Source: a virus. From it: DNA of 64,000 bases. The notes beneath the pieces were generated by a model. It searched no databases. It worked only from the letters and a program-made list of their open reading frames with translations, and had not been told where the DNA came from. Below are positions 31,866 to 39,786 of this stretch, piece by piece. Position 1 is the stretch's first letter. Every line of letters begins with the position of its first letter. The position numbers and the translations under genes were made by a program. Location of the stretch: IMG/VR virus record IMGVR_UViG_3300022937_000009, positions 1 to 64,000 of that record, one strand, 5' to 3'.

Positions 31866-32015
31866 ATGAAAAAAGATGACACTTTATTAGTGAAAATAAA
31901 CAAAGAACAAAAGAAAGAATTCATTCAACTTTGTAAAGATATCGATACTTCTGCATCTAGAGAAGTACGAAATTTTATTAAAAATTTTATTGCGAATAAT
32001 AAAGAAGTTGAATAA
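31866..32015 (+). CDS. Small ribbon-helix-helix-like regulator
   Basis: 49 residues: a strand (DTLLVKIN) then two helices (KEQKKEFIQLCKDI and SASREVRNFIKNFIANN), the Arc/CopG/MetJ layout. Such proteins are dimeric DNA-binding repressors. No clear ribosome site beyond an A/T-rich leader. It could bind one of the operator-like palindromes in this window; that is speculation. Its stop overlaps the Hsp20 late box. Confidence 0.55.
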   Translation: MKKDDTLLVKINKEQKKEFIQLCKDIDTSASREVRNFIKNFIANNKEVE

Positions 32016-32018
32016 ATA
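32011..32018 (+). promoter_or_regulatory. Late box for Hsp20 and peroxiredoxin
   Basis: AATAAATA within TTGAATAAATAGT, the same 13 bases as before the tail-tube-like gene. Downstream leader contains GTATAC/GTATAC and GAAGG/CCTTC hairpins (about 32025-32070). Confidence 0.65.
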
Positions 32019-32104
32019 GTTTTGTATACGCCGAAAGGGTATACGAAAAGGTGAAGGGTAAATACCTTCAAATATTAATATCTAGCTTAATAGGAGATAA
32101 AAAA

Positions 32105-32551
32105 ATGACTGGATTAAATATAAACCACTTAACCCCTTTTGCTGTCGGATTCGATAGAATGTTTGACAGATTAGTGGAGTTCCCACAAGTACATCAATCA
32201 CAAGGCTTCCCGCCTTACAACATCAAAAGAAATAAAGACGGCGATAAGTTCTCTATTGAACTTGCATTAGCTGGTCTTGACATTAATGATGTTGATATTG
32301 AAGTGAAAGAAGATGTTCTTACAGTAAAATCAGTTGATACTGATAAAGCTGATGATGAAGCCGTAGTACTACATAAAGGAATTTCTCAAAAGAAATTTAC
32401 TCGTAGTTTTACATTAGCTGACGACTTAAAAGTAGTTGGTGCTAACTTCAAAAATGGTTTGTTGGTCATTGGACTCGAAAGGATTATTCCTGAAGAGAAA
32501 AGACCACAAAAAATCAAAATTGACAATAAGAAAGAATTCTTAGTAGGTTAA
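32105..32551 (+). CDS. Hsp20 small heat-shock protein
   Basis: 148 residues from the ATG at 32105 after AGGAG. The alpha-crystallin domain is clear: PPYNIKRNKDGDKFSIELALAGLDINDVDIEVKEDVLTVKS, then FTRSFTLADDLKVVGANFKNGLLVIGLERIIPE. The usual AxxxnGVL motif appears as ANFKNGLLVI. It holds unfolded proteins; Hsp20 genes are common in marine T4-like phages. A late box and a folded leader precede it. Confidence 0.9.
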   Translation: MTGLNINHLTPFAVGFDRMFDRLVEFPQVHQSQGFPPYNIKRNKDGDKFSIELALAGLDINDVDIEVKEDVLTVKSVDTDKADDEAVVLHKGISQKKFTRSFTLADDLKVVGANFKNGLLVIGLERIIPEEKRPQKIKIDNKKEFLVG

Positions 32552-32559
32552 TTTTAATC

Positions 32560-32582
32560 CGGGAGAGTGCAATGCTCTCCCG
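32560..32582 (+). terminator. Hairpin after Hsp20
   Basis: CGGGAGAG (32560-32567) pairs with CTCTCCCG (32575-32582) around a seven-base loop, followed by ATTTTATA. The U tract is short, so readthrough to peroxiredoxin is likely. Confidence 0.55.
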
Positions 32583-32614
32583 ATTTTATAACATGTTTTG
32601 AAAGGAAATTTATT

Positions 32615-33148
32615 ATGGAAAAAACTTTACCACAAGTAACATTCAAACTAAGACAACGCAATGTTGATACCGCCGAATTTGAATGGGTTCATAAAACTAC
32701 CGATGACTTTTTTAAAGGAAAAAGAGTTGTAGCTTTTTCTCTTCCCGGTGCTTTTACTCCAACCTGTTCTAATTTTCAGGTACCTGGTTATAACGCATTA
32801 ATGCCGGAGTTTGCAGCATTAGGTATTGATGCAATTTATTGTATTTCTTGTAATGACGCTTTTGTTATGAATGCTTGGAAAAATGATCAAAGAGCAGAAA
32901 ATATCACATTTATTCCTGATGGTTCTTGCGAATTTACCGCAGGTATGGATATGTTAGTTGCAAAAGATAATCTTGGTTTCGGTAAGCGTTCTTGGAGATA
33001 TGCTATGGTTGTAAATGATGGCGTTGTTGAAAAGATGTTTATTGAGCCTGGTAAATCTGATGATTGTGAAACAGATCCTTATGGAGAAACTTCACCAGAA
33101 TCTGTAAGATCTTATTTAGAGAATGTTAAAACGACATTAGTCGCTTAA
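32615..33148 (+). CDS. Peroxiredoxin
   Basis: 177 residues from the ATG at 32615 after AAAGGAAA. Prx5/AhpC-like: SLPGAFTPTCSNFQVPGY with peroxidatic Cys51, ISCNDAFVMNAW, and the closing FIEPGKSDDCETDPYGETSPESVRSYL. It reduces peroxides, probably using glutaredoxin or glutathione as donor. This gene is unusual in phages and follows Hsp20, so the pair looks like a late stress-protection unit. Confidence 0.85.
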   Translation: MEKTLPQVTFKLRQRNVDTAEFEWVHKTTDDFFKGKRVVAFSLPGAFTPTCSNFQVPGYNALMPEFAALGIDAIYCISCNDAFVMNAWKNDQRAENITFIPDGSCEFTAGMDMLVAKDNLGFGKRSWRYAMVVNDGVVEKMFIEPGKSDDCETDPYGETSPESVRSYLENVKTTLVA

Positions 33149-33151
33149 TTT

Positions 33152-33179
33152 AAAAGAGGACTTCGGTCCTCTTTTTTTT
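33152..33179. terminator. Bidirectional intrinsic terminator
   Basis: AAAGAGGAC, a TTCG tetraloop and GTCCTCTTT, with As on the left and eight Ts on the right. It works for the rightward peroxiredoxin gene and the leftward tape-measure gene, whose stop codon lies in its right edge. Confidence 0.9.
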
Positions 33180-35052
33180 AAACTAAACCAGGTATTGCAA
33201 TAAATCCTGGTCCGCCATTACTTCCACCGCCATATCCTAGTGCGTAAGAAGTTACGTTACTTGCACTAGTCTTACTCATACTTGTATTATTGAATACGTT
33301 TGTTCCACCTTGAGTATAATAATTATTCATAATAGGATTACCACCGGCTCCACTTGCCAATGAATCCATTTGTTCAGCTAAAGCGTCTTGGCTTTGTTTT
33401 TGAATTTCATTATATTCTGCTAATTGTCTATTATATTCATCAATAGCAGCTTGTTGTCTTTGTATTTCTTCAAGTCTTCTGTCAATAACATTTTGAGATG
33501 CTTCTCTTTGAGATTGTAAAAGATCTCTTTCTTCTTTCGCGTCTTCAATCATGCGATCTAAACGACCTTCACCGACTGTAAATGATCTACCATCAGTACC
33601 TACATTAAACATTCCATTTGCTGCACCCGCGGCTTTTATAGCTTCAAGTCTTTCAATTTCAGAATTCATACCATTGAATTCCTCTGCGGTATCTCTAAGG
33701 AACTGATTAGCTACATCATTAGTTGCTGTTAAAGCATCAATAACTTGTTGCGCGGTTGTTTCTTCTGTGAATTCACCTTGATTTCTTATAGCTTGTTCAA
33801 CTGTATTAGGTAATGTATCAATACCTCTATCACCCCAATCTCTCCAGGCCTCACCGGCTTTAGTAGCAATAGAAGAACCAAATCCCCAGATTGCTCCTGA
33901 TATTGCACCAGGTAAAGCACCTACACCTGCAAATAATGAACCTGTACCAGCTCCAACTGCAGTACTTATTGTTGTATCAACTAAAACATCACCGGCTTGA
34001 TCTAATAAACCACCTCTATCTGCTTGCGCTAAAAGTTCTGCTTCTAATGCATCTGCACTAAGATTCTCTTCATCAAATAAACCTAATACAGCTGCAGCTG
34101 TTAAACCACCACCAAGAAAACCTGCACCTTTTGCAAGCCCTCCTGGACCTCGCAATCTTGAAGCTTGTCTAGCTAAGAAGCCCGGTCTTTTATTTGCTGC
34201 AGCGTCCTCACCTGCTATTCTCAATGCAGTATCTCTAGCGGCACCGGTTAATCTTTGTCCCGTTTTATTACTAATAGGATTACCATCAGCATCTAATGTA
34301 AAGTTTCTTGGAGCAGTAGGAACTCCTCTCGGTGGAGTTGGCGGAACACCTGGATTAACTGTTGGTACACGCGGGCGGCCAGCCAACCGGCCGGGTATGG
34401 AACCTAAAAATCTTCCTGCTGCCAATGCTGCCGTCGCAGCAACCATTGCACCTCTAAACGCTAAAGCCGCAACACCTACACCTGCAATTATTTTTAAAGC
34501 ATTTCCAACTGCATCCCAATCTGTATTTTTAAGAAAAGTTGCAAAGTTTTTAGCTCCTGTTGCAATATCTGGTAACTCTAATCCAAATTTTTCATTTAGA
34601 TATCCAACAGCAAAATTGTATAAGAATGGTGCACCTACTAATAGAATTTTACCGATCATACTAAACATTTTTCCAAACCAACTAAATAATCCATCCATTT
34701 TTTTATAAATGAAATTATCTTGTCTCTTTCGTGCTTGTCGGTCTTTTTCTTGTTTGACTAAATCTTGATTTCTAAGCTCTTGTTCACGCTGAGCCATTTG
34801 CGCTTCTTTATCATAAAAGGCTTGTCGTTCTTTTTCAGACATTGCTCTTAATTTAGCATCTTGTTTTGCTAATTCAGATTGCCCTTTAGCTACATCTTTT
34901 AAACCATCAAAGCTTTTATTAAGTTCTGTAAAAACACTGTTAAACTTACCTAATTCGACTTTTACTTCTTTAATAGAATTAGTTCCACTATTACGCAGCA
35001 GATCGCCTTCCGCTTTCAGTCGTTCTATAATAGCTTCTGTTTCTGGTGACAT
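33178..35052 (-). CDS. 29: Tail tape-measure protein (gp29-like)
   Basis: 624 residues (T4 gp29 has 590). N-terminal coiled coil (to about 125, with KEVKVELGKFNSVF and Glu/Lys/Gln-rich helices), hydrophobic helices at about 135-160 and 190-215 (IIAGVGVAALAFRG), Ala/Gly-rich middle, a second coiled coil, and a Gly/Asn-rich end. This is the usual tape-measure layout; the identification rests on that and on the two chaperone-like genes just upstream. Its length sets tail length in myoviruses. Confidence 0.65.
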   Translation of the reverse strand: MSPETEAIIERLKAEGDLLRNSGTNSIKEVKVELGKFNSVFTELNKSFDGLKDVAKGQSELAKQDAKLRAMSEKERQAFYDKEAQMAQREQELRNQDLVKQEKDRQARKRQDNFIYKKMDGLFSWFGKMFSMIGKILLVGAPFLYNFAVGYLNEKFGLELPDIATGAKNFATFLKNTDWDAVGNALKIIAGVGVAALAFRGAMVAATAALAAGRFLGSIPGRLAGRPRVPTVNPGVPPTPPRGVPTAPRNFTLDADGNPISNKTGQRLTGAARDTALRIAGEDAAANKRPGFLARQASRLRGPGGLAKGAGFLGGGLTAAAVLGLFDEENLSADALEAELLAQADRGGLLDQAGDVLVDTTISTAVGAGTGSLFAGVGALPGAISGAIWGFGSSIATKAGEAWRDWGDRGIDTLPNTVEQAIRNQGEFTEETTAQQVIDALTATNDVANQFLRDTAEEFNGMNSEIERLEAIKAAGAANGMFNVGTDGRSFTVGEGRLDRMIEDAKEERDLLQSQREASQNVIDRRLEEIQRQQAAIDEYNRQLAEYNEIQKQSQDALAEQMDSLASGAGGNPIMNNYYTQGGTNVFNNTSMSKTSASNVTSYALGYGGGSNGGPGFIAIPGLV

Positions 35053-35059
35053 TTTTTAT

Positions 35060-35236
35060 TTAACCTTTGTTTTTAGCCTTGTCATTTTGTTCTTGTATCC
35101 AGTTAACCAACATTTCAAAATACAAATCTCTTTCGTAAGGAATTAACCTTTCTATTTCGTCTATACTGTATTTATGATGCTGGGCCAAGCTGAAAATAAT
35201 TTGATAATAATTTTCAAGTCTCAAATGGACCAGCAT
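35060..35236 (-). CDS. Small tail-assembly ORF, frameshift partner of gene 26 (gp51-like position)
   Basis: 58 residues. ATG at 35236 overlaps the gene 26 stop (TAATG), so it can start itself; it is also in the -1 frame after the T7 run at 35242-35248. Helical and acidic, ending in NWIQEQNDKAKNKG, with YYQIIFSLAQHHKYSIDEIERLIPYERDLYFEML, a pattern like the T-part of lambda G/GT-type chaperones. It lies seven bases before the tape-measure gene. By position it corresponds to T4 gene 51, but is much shorter. Confidence 0.7.
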   Translation of the reverse strand: MLVHLRLENYYQIIFSLAQHHKYSIDEIERLIPYERDLYFEMLVNWIQEQNDKAKNKG

Positions 35237-35937
35237 TATGTAAAAAAACTTCGCATCCCCTCGATAACAAATGTTTTTTTATCACCATTTTTATTTGTGT
35301 ATGGCATTTCATGTCGTAGTCTTGGCATTGTTTCAAAGAATTTTTGAATTCCATGAATTACCTCACCACTTAAATCATCCATAAACTCGTCAATTTGTTC
35401 TTGGTTGTAATCTTTAAAATAGTGTACTTCATCTTCTGAAGCTACATAATCTAAACAAGTACATAACATTAAATAATTTGTTAATGGATCTGTTTCATCC
35501 ATTTGAGCCATTTTAACGTATTCATCAATAGTTGGATACTTTAAAGCTAATCTATAAGTATCATTAATAACTACATCACGTTCATGACCTTCCGGTCTTG
35601 TTAAACTCACATTATCAATATCTAAATTTAATGTTACTTCTTCACCTGTATCTGAATCTTTAATATTAAATTCAATTATGTTATTTACTGACCGAGCTCT
35701 TAGTATAAGCAAAATATATTCTAAATCAAACATTGCAAGAGTTGAAATATCTGTTTCAAGTAAACAGTTATTTACTACTTGTTTTGCCGCAAGAATTTCT
35801 TGTGCAGGATCTTCTGATGATTGACCTACAAGAAGAATTTTTTCTTCCTTAACCGTAAACGGTCTATATTTTACTTTTTTACCAGTAGATGGAAGTTCAA
35901 TTTCCATAATTGGCAAATCAATTTTTGGCAACGCCAT
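35236..35937 (-). CDS. 26: Baseplate hub/tail-assembly protein gp26-like
   Basis: 233 residues (T4 gp26 has 208). The family pattern is visible in KVKYRPFTVKEEKILL, the middle YLMLCTCLDYV and the end KKFFETMPRLRHEMPY with NGDKKTFVIEGM. T4 gp26 acts in hub assembly with the tape measure. The last codons are AGT TTT TTT ACA TAA, a perfect slippery heptamer just before the stop. A -1 shift would make a 292-residue product with the downstream ORF. Confidence 0.75.
   Translation of the reverse strand: MALPKIDLPIMEIELPSTGKKVKYRPFTVKEEKILLVGQSSEDPAQEILAAKQVVNNCLLETDISTLAMFDLEYILLILRARSVNNIIEFNIKDSDTGEEVTLNLDIDNVSLTRPEGHERDVVINDTYRLALKYPTIDEYVKMAQMDETDPLTNYLMLCTCLDYVASEDEVHYFKDYNQEQIDEFMDDLSGEVIHGIQKFFETMPRLRHEMPYTNKNGDKKTFVIEGMRSFFT
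35242..35248 (-). promoter_or_regulatory. T_TTT_TTT -1 frameshift site
   Basis: Seven Ts on the minus strand placed as X_XXY_YYZ in the gene 26 frame, two codons before its stop. After slippage the ribosome reads TAC ATA and enters the 58-residue ORF in frame. The same arrangement produces the lambda tape-measure chaperone GT. Confidence 0.65.
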
Positions 35938-35974
35938 AATATATTCTCCTATAATATAATTTTAATCTCTTGGA

Positions 35975-36745
35975 TTATCCACCCAATCTTTCATACGAAT
36001 TACGAATTCTGCTTAATCTATTAATTGCATCTTGAATACTGGTTGGTCTACCCTGATCTGCAGTTTGTTTTAATACGTCTACTAATCCGGCTAAATTTGA
36101 TAATGTTTCTAAAATCCCACCATTACTTCTTCTTGATGGTATACCAGTTTTATCACCACTATAACGTATTCTATCATATGCAAATGTTACTGGCATAGTT
36201 AAATAAGAATCAGTATTTTGCCAGTTTAAGTCTAAGTCTCCAACAGCGTATGGAAAACAATTTTCAAGTATTACTTCATAATATTTAGTACCAGTACTTT
36301 CTACTGAATAATGTCTTATATTCATTGTACAAGCATAATCATCTTTATAACCTAATTCAAATGGCATTTGGCCAATATCTAAATCTCCATCAATTGCTGA
36401 AAATGAGTTTCCTGAACTACTATAATTCAATACTCTTTGAATCCAGTTATGGAAAAATTGTAAAACTTGATGATCTGAATCTACCATGAATGTAGCATTA
36501 ATAGGTTGACTAGACATTTCTAAGGGAAACTGTGTTGTGAGTTGTGCTACTGCACTGAATTGACCTGTTTCAATATTAATACCAGGAAAATTAACACCTG
36601 AACAAAAGAAAGAAAAATCTCTTTCAGTAATACCTGACGATGTTTCTACTTTAAAAACTGGTATTCTTACTTCAAATAACGATGAACGACCTGGACCACC
36701 AAATTTATCCAAAGTTGTTTTAAAGCGACTAATATTAAACGACAT
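35975..36745 (-). CDS. 54: Baseplate tail-tube initiator (gp54-like)
   Basis: 256 residues (T4 gp54 has 320). A tail-tube-family protein: RSSLFEVRIPVF, CSGVNFPGINIETGQ, TQFPLEMSSQPINATFMVDSD, QFFHNWIQRV, and YEVILENCFPYAVGDLDLNW. The C-terminal 50 residues are a helical extension. In T4 gp54 primes tube polymerisation on the baseplate. It starts five bases after the gp2-like gene. Confidence 0.6.
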   Translation of the reverse strand: MSFNISRFKTTLDKFGGPGRSSLFEVRIPVFKVETSSGITERDFSFFCSGVNFPGINIETGQFSAVAQLTTQFPLEMSSQPINATFMVDSDHQVLQFFHNWIQRVLNYSSSGNSFSAIDGDLDIGQMPFELGYKDDYACTMNIRHYSVESTGTKYYEVILENCFPYAVGDLDLNWQNTDSYLTMPVTFAYDRIRYSGDKTGIPSRRSNGGILETLSNLAGLVDVLKQTADQGRPTSIQDAINRLSRIRNSYERLGG

Positions 36746-36749
36746 TCAA

Positions 36750-37442
36750 TTATCCTCGTATTGCTTTTCTTGTGTCAGCATATACTTTTTGTTTAGTTGC
36801 ACCTGCAAACCTTGCTAACGGTAGGAATAAAGCTATATCCCACTCTGACGGATTAATATAAACTAACTTGGATCTTATTTGTTTTGTTAAATAATGTTTT
36901 ACTGCAGGTTTAAAAAATCTATATTTCGAAGCAGTATTTAAAATATTATATGAAACAGTTAATCTTGTTGTTTCATCATATTTTTTATTGTTCACTGCAC
37001 CATAAAGAGCATCCATTAATTGAGCTCTCATCATTGGTGGCAAATAGTGAAAGTTAATTCCAAGAAATCCGCCTTTAGCTTTATTTATTGGAAAAATTAA
37101 AGGGAACATATCGTAATAAGGTAGTGTTTCTTTGTGTTTAGCATCATACGCAAACGTATACATGTCTCCAACCATAAATCTTGTTGCAGCTTTAGAACGC
37201 TCTCTATCTCTTGAAGCTGAAGTTATGAATGCTTCACCTGAAACACCAGATGCTGCACTTCCTGTTCTACTAATACTTTGTGCAGCATTTCTGTACCATT
37301 CACGTGCACCTTTAGTACGCGCTGGTACCTCTCCGGCTCTAATACCTTTGGCTAATATATCAGTAAATACTGAAGCACCACGAGGATTACCAGAGATCCC
37401 TTCTGCTTCTGCAAGTATTTGTTCTACTGTTTTTACTACCAA
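36750..37442 (-). CDS. 2: DNA end-protector-like protein (gp2-like)
   Basis: 230 residues (T4 gp2 has 274). MYTFAYDAKHKETLPYYDMFPLIFPINKAKGGFLGINFHYLPPMMRAQLMD is a pattern I associate with the T4 gp2 family, which protects packaged DNA ends from RecBCD and completes the head. The adjacent gene 4 matches the T4 order 2-4. The first 70 residues are Arg/Ala-rich and less conserved. The assignment is by memory of the family, not by alignment. Confidence 0.5.
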   Translation of the reverse strand: MVVKTVEQILAEAEGISGNPRGASVFTDILAKGIRAGEVPARTKGAREWYRNAAQSISRTGSAASGVSGEAFITSASRDRERSKAATRFMVGDMYTFAYDAKHKETLPYYDMFPLIFPINKAKGGFLGINFHYLPPMMRAQLMDALYGAVNNKKYDETTRLTVSYNILNTASKYRFFKPAVKHYLTKQIRSKLVYINPSEWDIALFLPLARFAGATKQKVYADTRKAIRG

Positions 37443-37443
37443 A

Positions 37444-37902
37444 CTATCTTACTCCTAATTCTTTTTCGGTCATAATCACAAATTCCCAACCTCTATCTGC
37501 ACAAAATTGTCTTGCTGCTTTCCATTTTGCGTCATTAACACCAAAAGCTTTAACTTCGTTAAGATACCTTCTTGAAATTCTTCCTGTTTTAGTATTATTT
37601 CTATTTTTTGGATCTGGTGGTAATGTTTGTTTATATGGTTTAATTTCAATCATAATAGTTTGTAGTTTACCATCAGGACTCTTTTTATGTACTATCACAT
37701 CTGGAAAATATCTGTGTATCCTACTATCTATAGGTGATCTGTATGGAACAATTACTTCTTCTGATTGCCACCATATTGTATCAGGATGCTCATCAACAAA
37801 TTTAAAGAACTTAAATTCCCATAAAGATCTATAAATTATGCGCGTCGGGTCTCCTTTGTACTTTGCAGGATTCTTTGGGCGAAATCTACCCTTATAAGCC
37901 AT
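37444..37902 (-). CDS. 4: Head completion protein gp4
   Basis: 152 residues from ATG at 37902 (T4 gp4 has 150); a longer frame upstream lacks homology. It begins MAYKGRFRPKNPAKYKGDP like T4 gp4 and continues IIYRSLWEFKFFKF, WWQSEEVIVPYRSPID, HRYFPDVIV and MIEIKPYKQT, ending FVIMTEKELGVR. The PD-ExK-like core (FPD, EIKP) suggests a nuclease fold. It seals filled heads before tail joining. Confidence 0.92.
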   Translation of the reverse strand: MAYKGRFRPKNPAKYKGDPTRIIYRSLWEFKFFKFVDEHPDTIWWQSEEVIVPYRSPIDSRIHRYFPDVIVHKKSPDGKLQTIMIEIKPYKQTLPPDPKNRNNTKTGRISRRYLNEVKAFGVNDAKWKAARQFCADRGWEFVIMTEKELGVR

Positions 37903-37923
37903 AATATTCTTCTCACTACTCCA

Positions 37924-37931
37924 TATAAATA
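37924..37931 (+). promoter_or_regulatory. Rightward late promoter TATAAATA
   Basis: Exact T4 late consensus, 66 bases before gene 48. It lies in the divergent gap with the leftward late box at 37951-37958. Confidence 0.8.
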
Positions 37932-37950
37932 ATTGAAAGATATCCAATGT

Positions 37951-37958
37951 TATTTATT
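37951..37958 (-). promoter_or_regulatory. Leftward late promoter AATAAATA
   Basis: The minus strand reads TTAATAAATA ahead of gene 4. With 37924-37931 it forms a divergent late promoter pair serving both tail modules; the transcripts overlap by a few tens of bases. Confidence 0.7.
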
Positions 37959-37997
37959 AAAACTATTGGAAAATAATTTTACGTAAAAGAGAATTCT

Positions 37998-39143
37998 ATG
38001 TCTAACAATATGCCAGAAATAGTGCGCTTCAGGCGCTCCAATGATTCAAGGATAACAACCTTTTCGTTTCCTAGTAAACCATTGCCTCATGGATTTCAAA
38101 TGATTTTCCAAGATTATTCTTATGAAAAATTTGCAGCTTCTACTACAGCTTTAGGTACCACTACTACAAATAATGATGATGGTTCAACAACAAGTACAAC
38201 ACGATTTCAATCTAATAGAAATCTTGGACTAGTACCAGAAAGAAATTCTGTAACAAATAGCAATACAGGCTCAATTGAACTTCCATTTCCTAGAACTTTA
38301 AGAGATAATACGGGTACACAAGTTACTGCATTTGAAAGAGATTTCGTTGTTGAAAGAATAACTGCGGGCCTTGCTGGAGCAACAGGTGGTCAAGATATTG
38401 GCCAAGCAATGAAAAATATTGGTGAAATGGCAAGTCAAGCATTGAGTAGTGCGCTCGCGGCTGGTACAAACGCTGCACAAAATGGAATTGGTAATGCTTT
38501 TGCTGGTGCTATTTCTGATGCAATGAATGTTGACACTGGTAAAGCAATGGCTATTGGTTCATATCTTGCACGAAAATATTTAAGTGGAGATCTTGCAAAA
38601 ACTGCAGGTGCTGTTACTGGTCGTGTTGTTAATCCTCAACAAACATTAGCATTTGAAGGCGTTAACTTAAGAGAGTATTCTTTTGAATGGGATTTATTTC
38701 CAGCAAATAAAGCAGATACTGATCAAATTACAAATATTGTAAACTTCTTAAAATCTAAAATGTTACCACGAACTGAAGGAATTGGAGGAGTTCAAGGATT
38801 AGATAAAGCATTTTTAAAATATCCTTCTGTTGTTGAATGTAGCTTATTAGGTGTGCAAGAAAAACACTTCATGAGATTTAAAAGATGTATGATTGATAAT
38901 GTAACAGTAGATTATACTGGCGGTGGTGCTAAAGTAGGAATTATTAAAGGTGGTGTACCAGCTTCTATTACGCTTAGTATATCATTTAAAGAACTTTCTA
39001 TTCAAACTGCAGATGATTATGAACAATTATTGCCTTCTGGAGTTACAACAGCGTCAGCTGAAACTCCAAATGAAAGTGATTTTCAAGAAGTAGGTAACCC
39101 AGTACGACCAGCAACTACTTCAACAGGAACAGGAAACCCATAA
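37998..39143 (+). CDS. 48: Baseplate tail-tube cap gp48
   Basis: 381 residues (T4 gp48 has 364). VNPQQTLAFEGVNLREYSFEWDLFPANKADTDQITNIVNFLKSKMLP is the gp48 signature, followed by PSVVECSLLG and SITLSISFKELSI. The middle (about 120-220) is Gly/Ala-rich and hydrophobic. It sits on the hub and starts tube assembly with gp54. The stop overlaps gene 53 (ATAATG). Confidence 0.85.
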   Translation: MSNNMPEIVRFRRSNDSRITTFSFPSKPLPHGFQMIFQDYSYEKFAASTTALGTTTTNNDDGSTTSTTRFQSNRNLGLVPERNSVTNSNTGSIELPFPRTLRDNTGTQVTAFERDFVVERITAGLAGATGGQDIGQAMKNIGEMASQALSSALAAGTNAAQNGIGNAFAGAISDAMNVDTGKAMAIGSYLARKYLSGDLAKTAGAVTGRVVNPQQTLAFEGVNLREYSFEWDLFPANKADTDQITNIVNFLKSKMLPRTEGIGGVQGLDKAFLKYPSVVECSLLGVQEKHFMRFKRCMIDNVTVDYTGGGAKVGIIKGGVPASITLSISFKELSIQTADDYEQLLPSGVTTASAETPNESDFQEVGNPVRPATTSTGTGNP

Positions 39144-39517
39144 TGAAATACTTCGAAAAATTTCCAATAATTAATTATCAAGGTCGAAGAGTACGTGATA
39201 TTACTCGTCGAACAGCCTTTAAAAGAGCAATTGCAAATAATCCTTATGTGTATTATCCTTATACTGTAAAAGAAGGTGAGCGCGCTGAAGATGTCGCAAG
39301 ATTCTATTATGGTTCTGTTGATTATGTTTGGTTAGTTTATATGGCAAATAACATTGTTGATCCTTATCATGAATGGCCAATGGATCCTCAAACATTTAAT
39401 GATTACCTTGTAGAAAAATACACAGAATTATCTGGAGAGGTTGGCGAGGATGTTATTGATTGGTTAAGAGATCCTGATAATGATGAAAATATTATTTACT
39501 ACGTAAGGCAGGTATAA
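39143..39517 (+). CDS. 53: Baseplate wedge gp53
   Basis: 124 residues (T4 gp53 has 196). Starts YFEKFPIINYQGRRVRDIT and continues YYPYTVKEGERAEDVARFYYGSVDYVWLVYMANNIVDPYHEWPM, the LysM-like gp53 pattern. It links the wedge to the hub. Confidence 0.88.
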   Translation: MKYFEKFPIINYQGRRVRDITRRTAFKRAIANNPYVYYPYTVKEGERAEDVARFYYGSVDYVWLVYMANNIVDPYHEWPMDPQTFNDYLVEKYTELSGEVGEDVIDWLRDPDNDENIIYYVRQV

Positions 39518-39520
39518 CAG

Positions 39521-39781
39521 ATGGCAGCAGTAGACGAAATTATTTTAGCACCTGAATCGTTTAGAACGATTTATTTACGTAGAGAAGACCGTGTTATTAT
39601 GCGTACAGAACAAGGTCGTAAAATTATTATTAAACGTATTATTCCTGAAGAATGGAAACCTTATAGGTTATTTGATTATGAAAACGCATTAAACGAAAAC
39701 AAAAAAGAAATTTTCTTATTCGATAACAGATACACAAGTCAAATAACTAAAGAATTTGTTGCTAATATTAGCGCTGAATAA
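39521..39781 (+). CDS. Small protein between gp53 and gp27-like genes
   Basis: 86 residues, basic and beta-rich at the start (TIYLRREDRVIMRTEQGRKIIIKRI) with a charged end. No family recognised. Tight packing (three bases after 53, five before the next gene) places it in baseplate assembly. Confidence 0.6.
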   Translation: MAAVDEIILAPESFRTIYLRREDRVIMRTEQGRKIIIKRIIPEEWKPYRLFDYENALNENKKEIFLFDNRYTSQITKEFVANISAE

Positions 39782-39786
39782 AAATT

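Noticed and set aside
35060-35236. The slippery T run as a simple sequencing error
   Set aside because: The upstream and downstream frames are both complete, overlap at TAATG, and the heptamer is in the exact codon phase needed, which an error would not explain as well.
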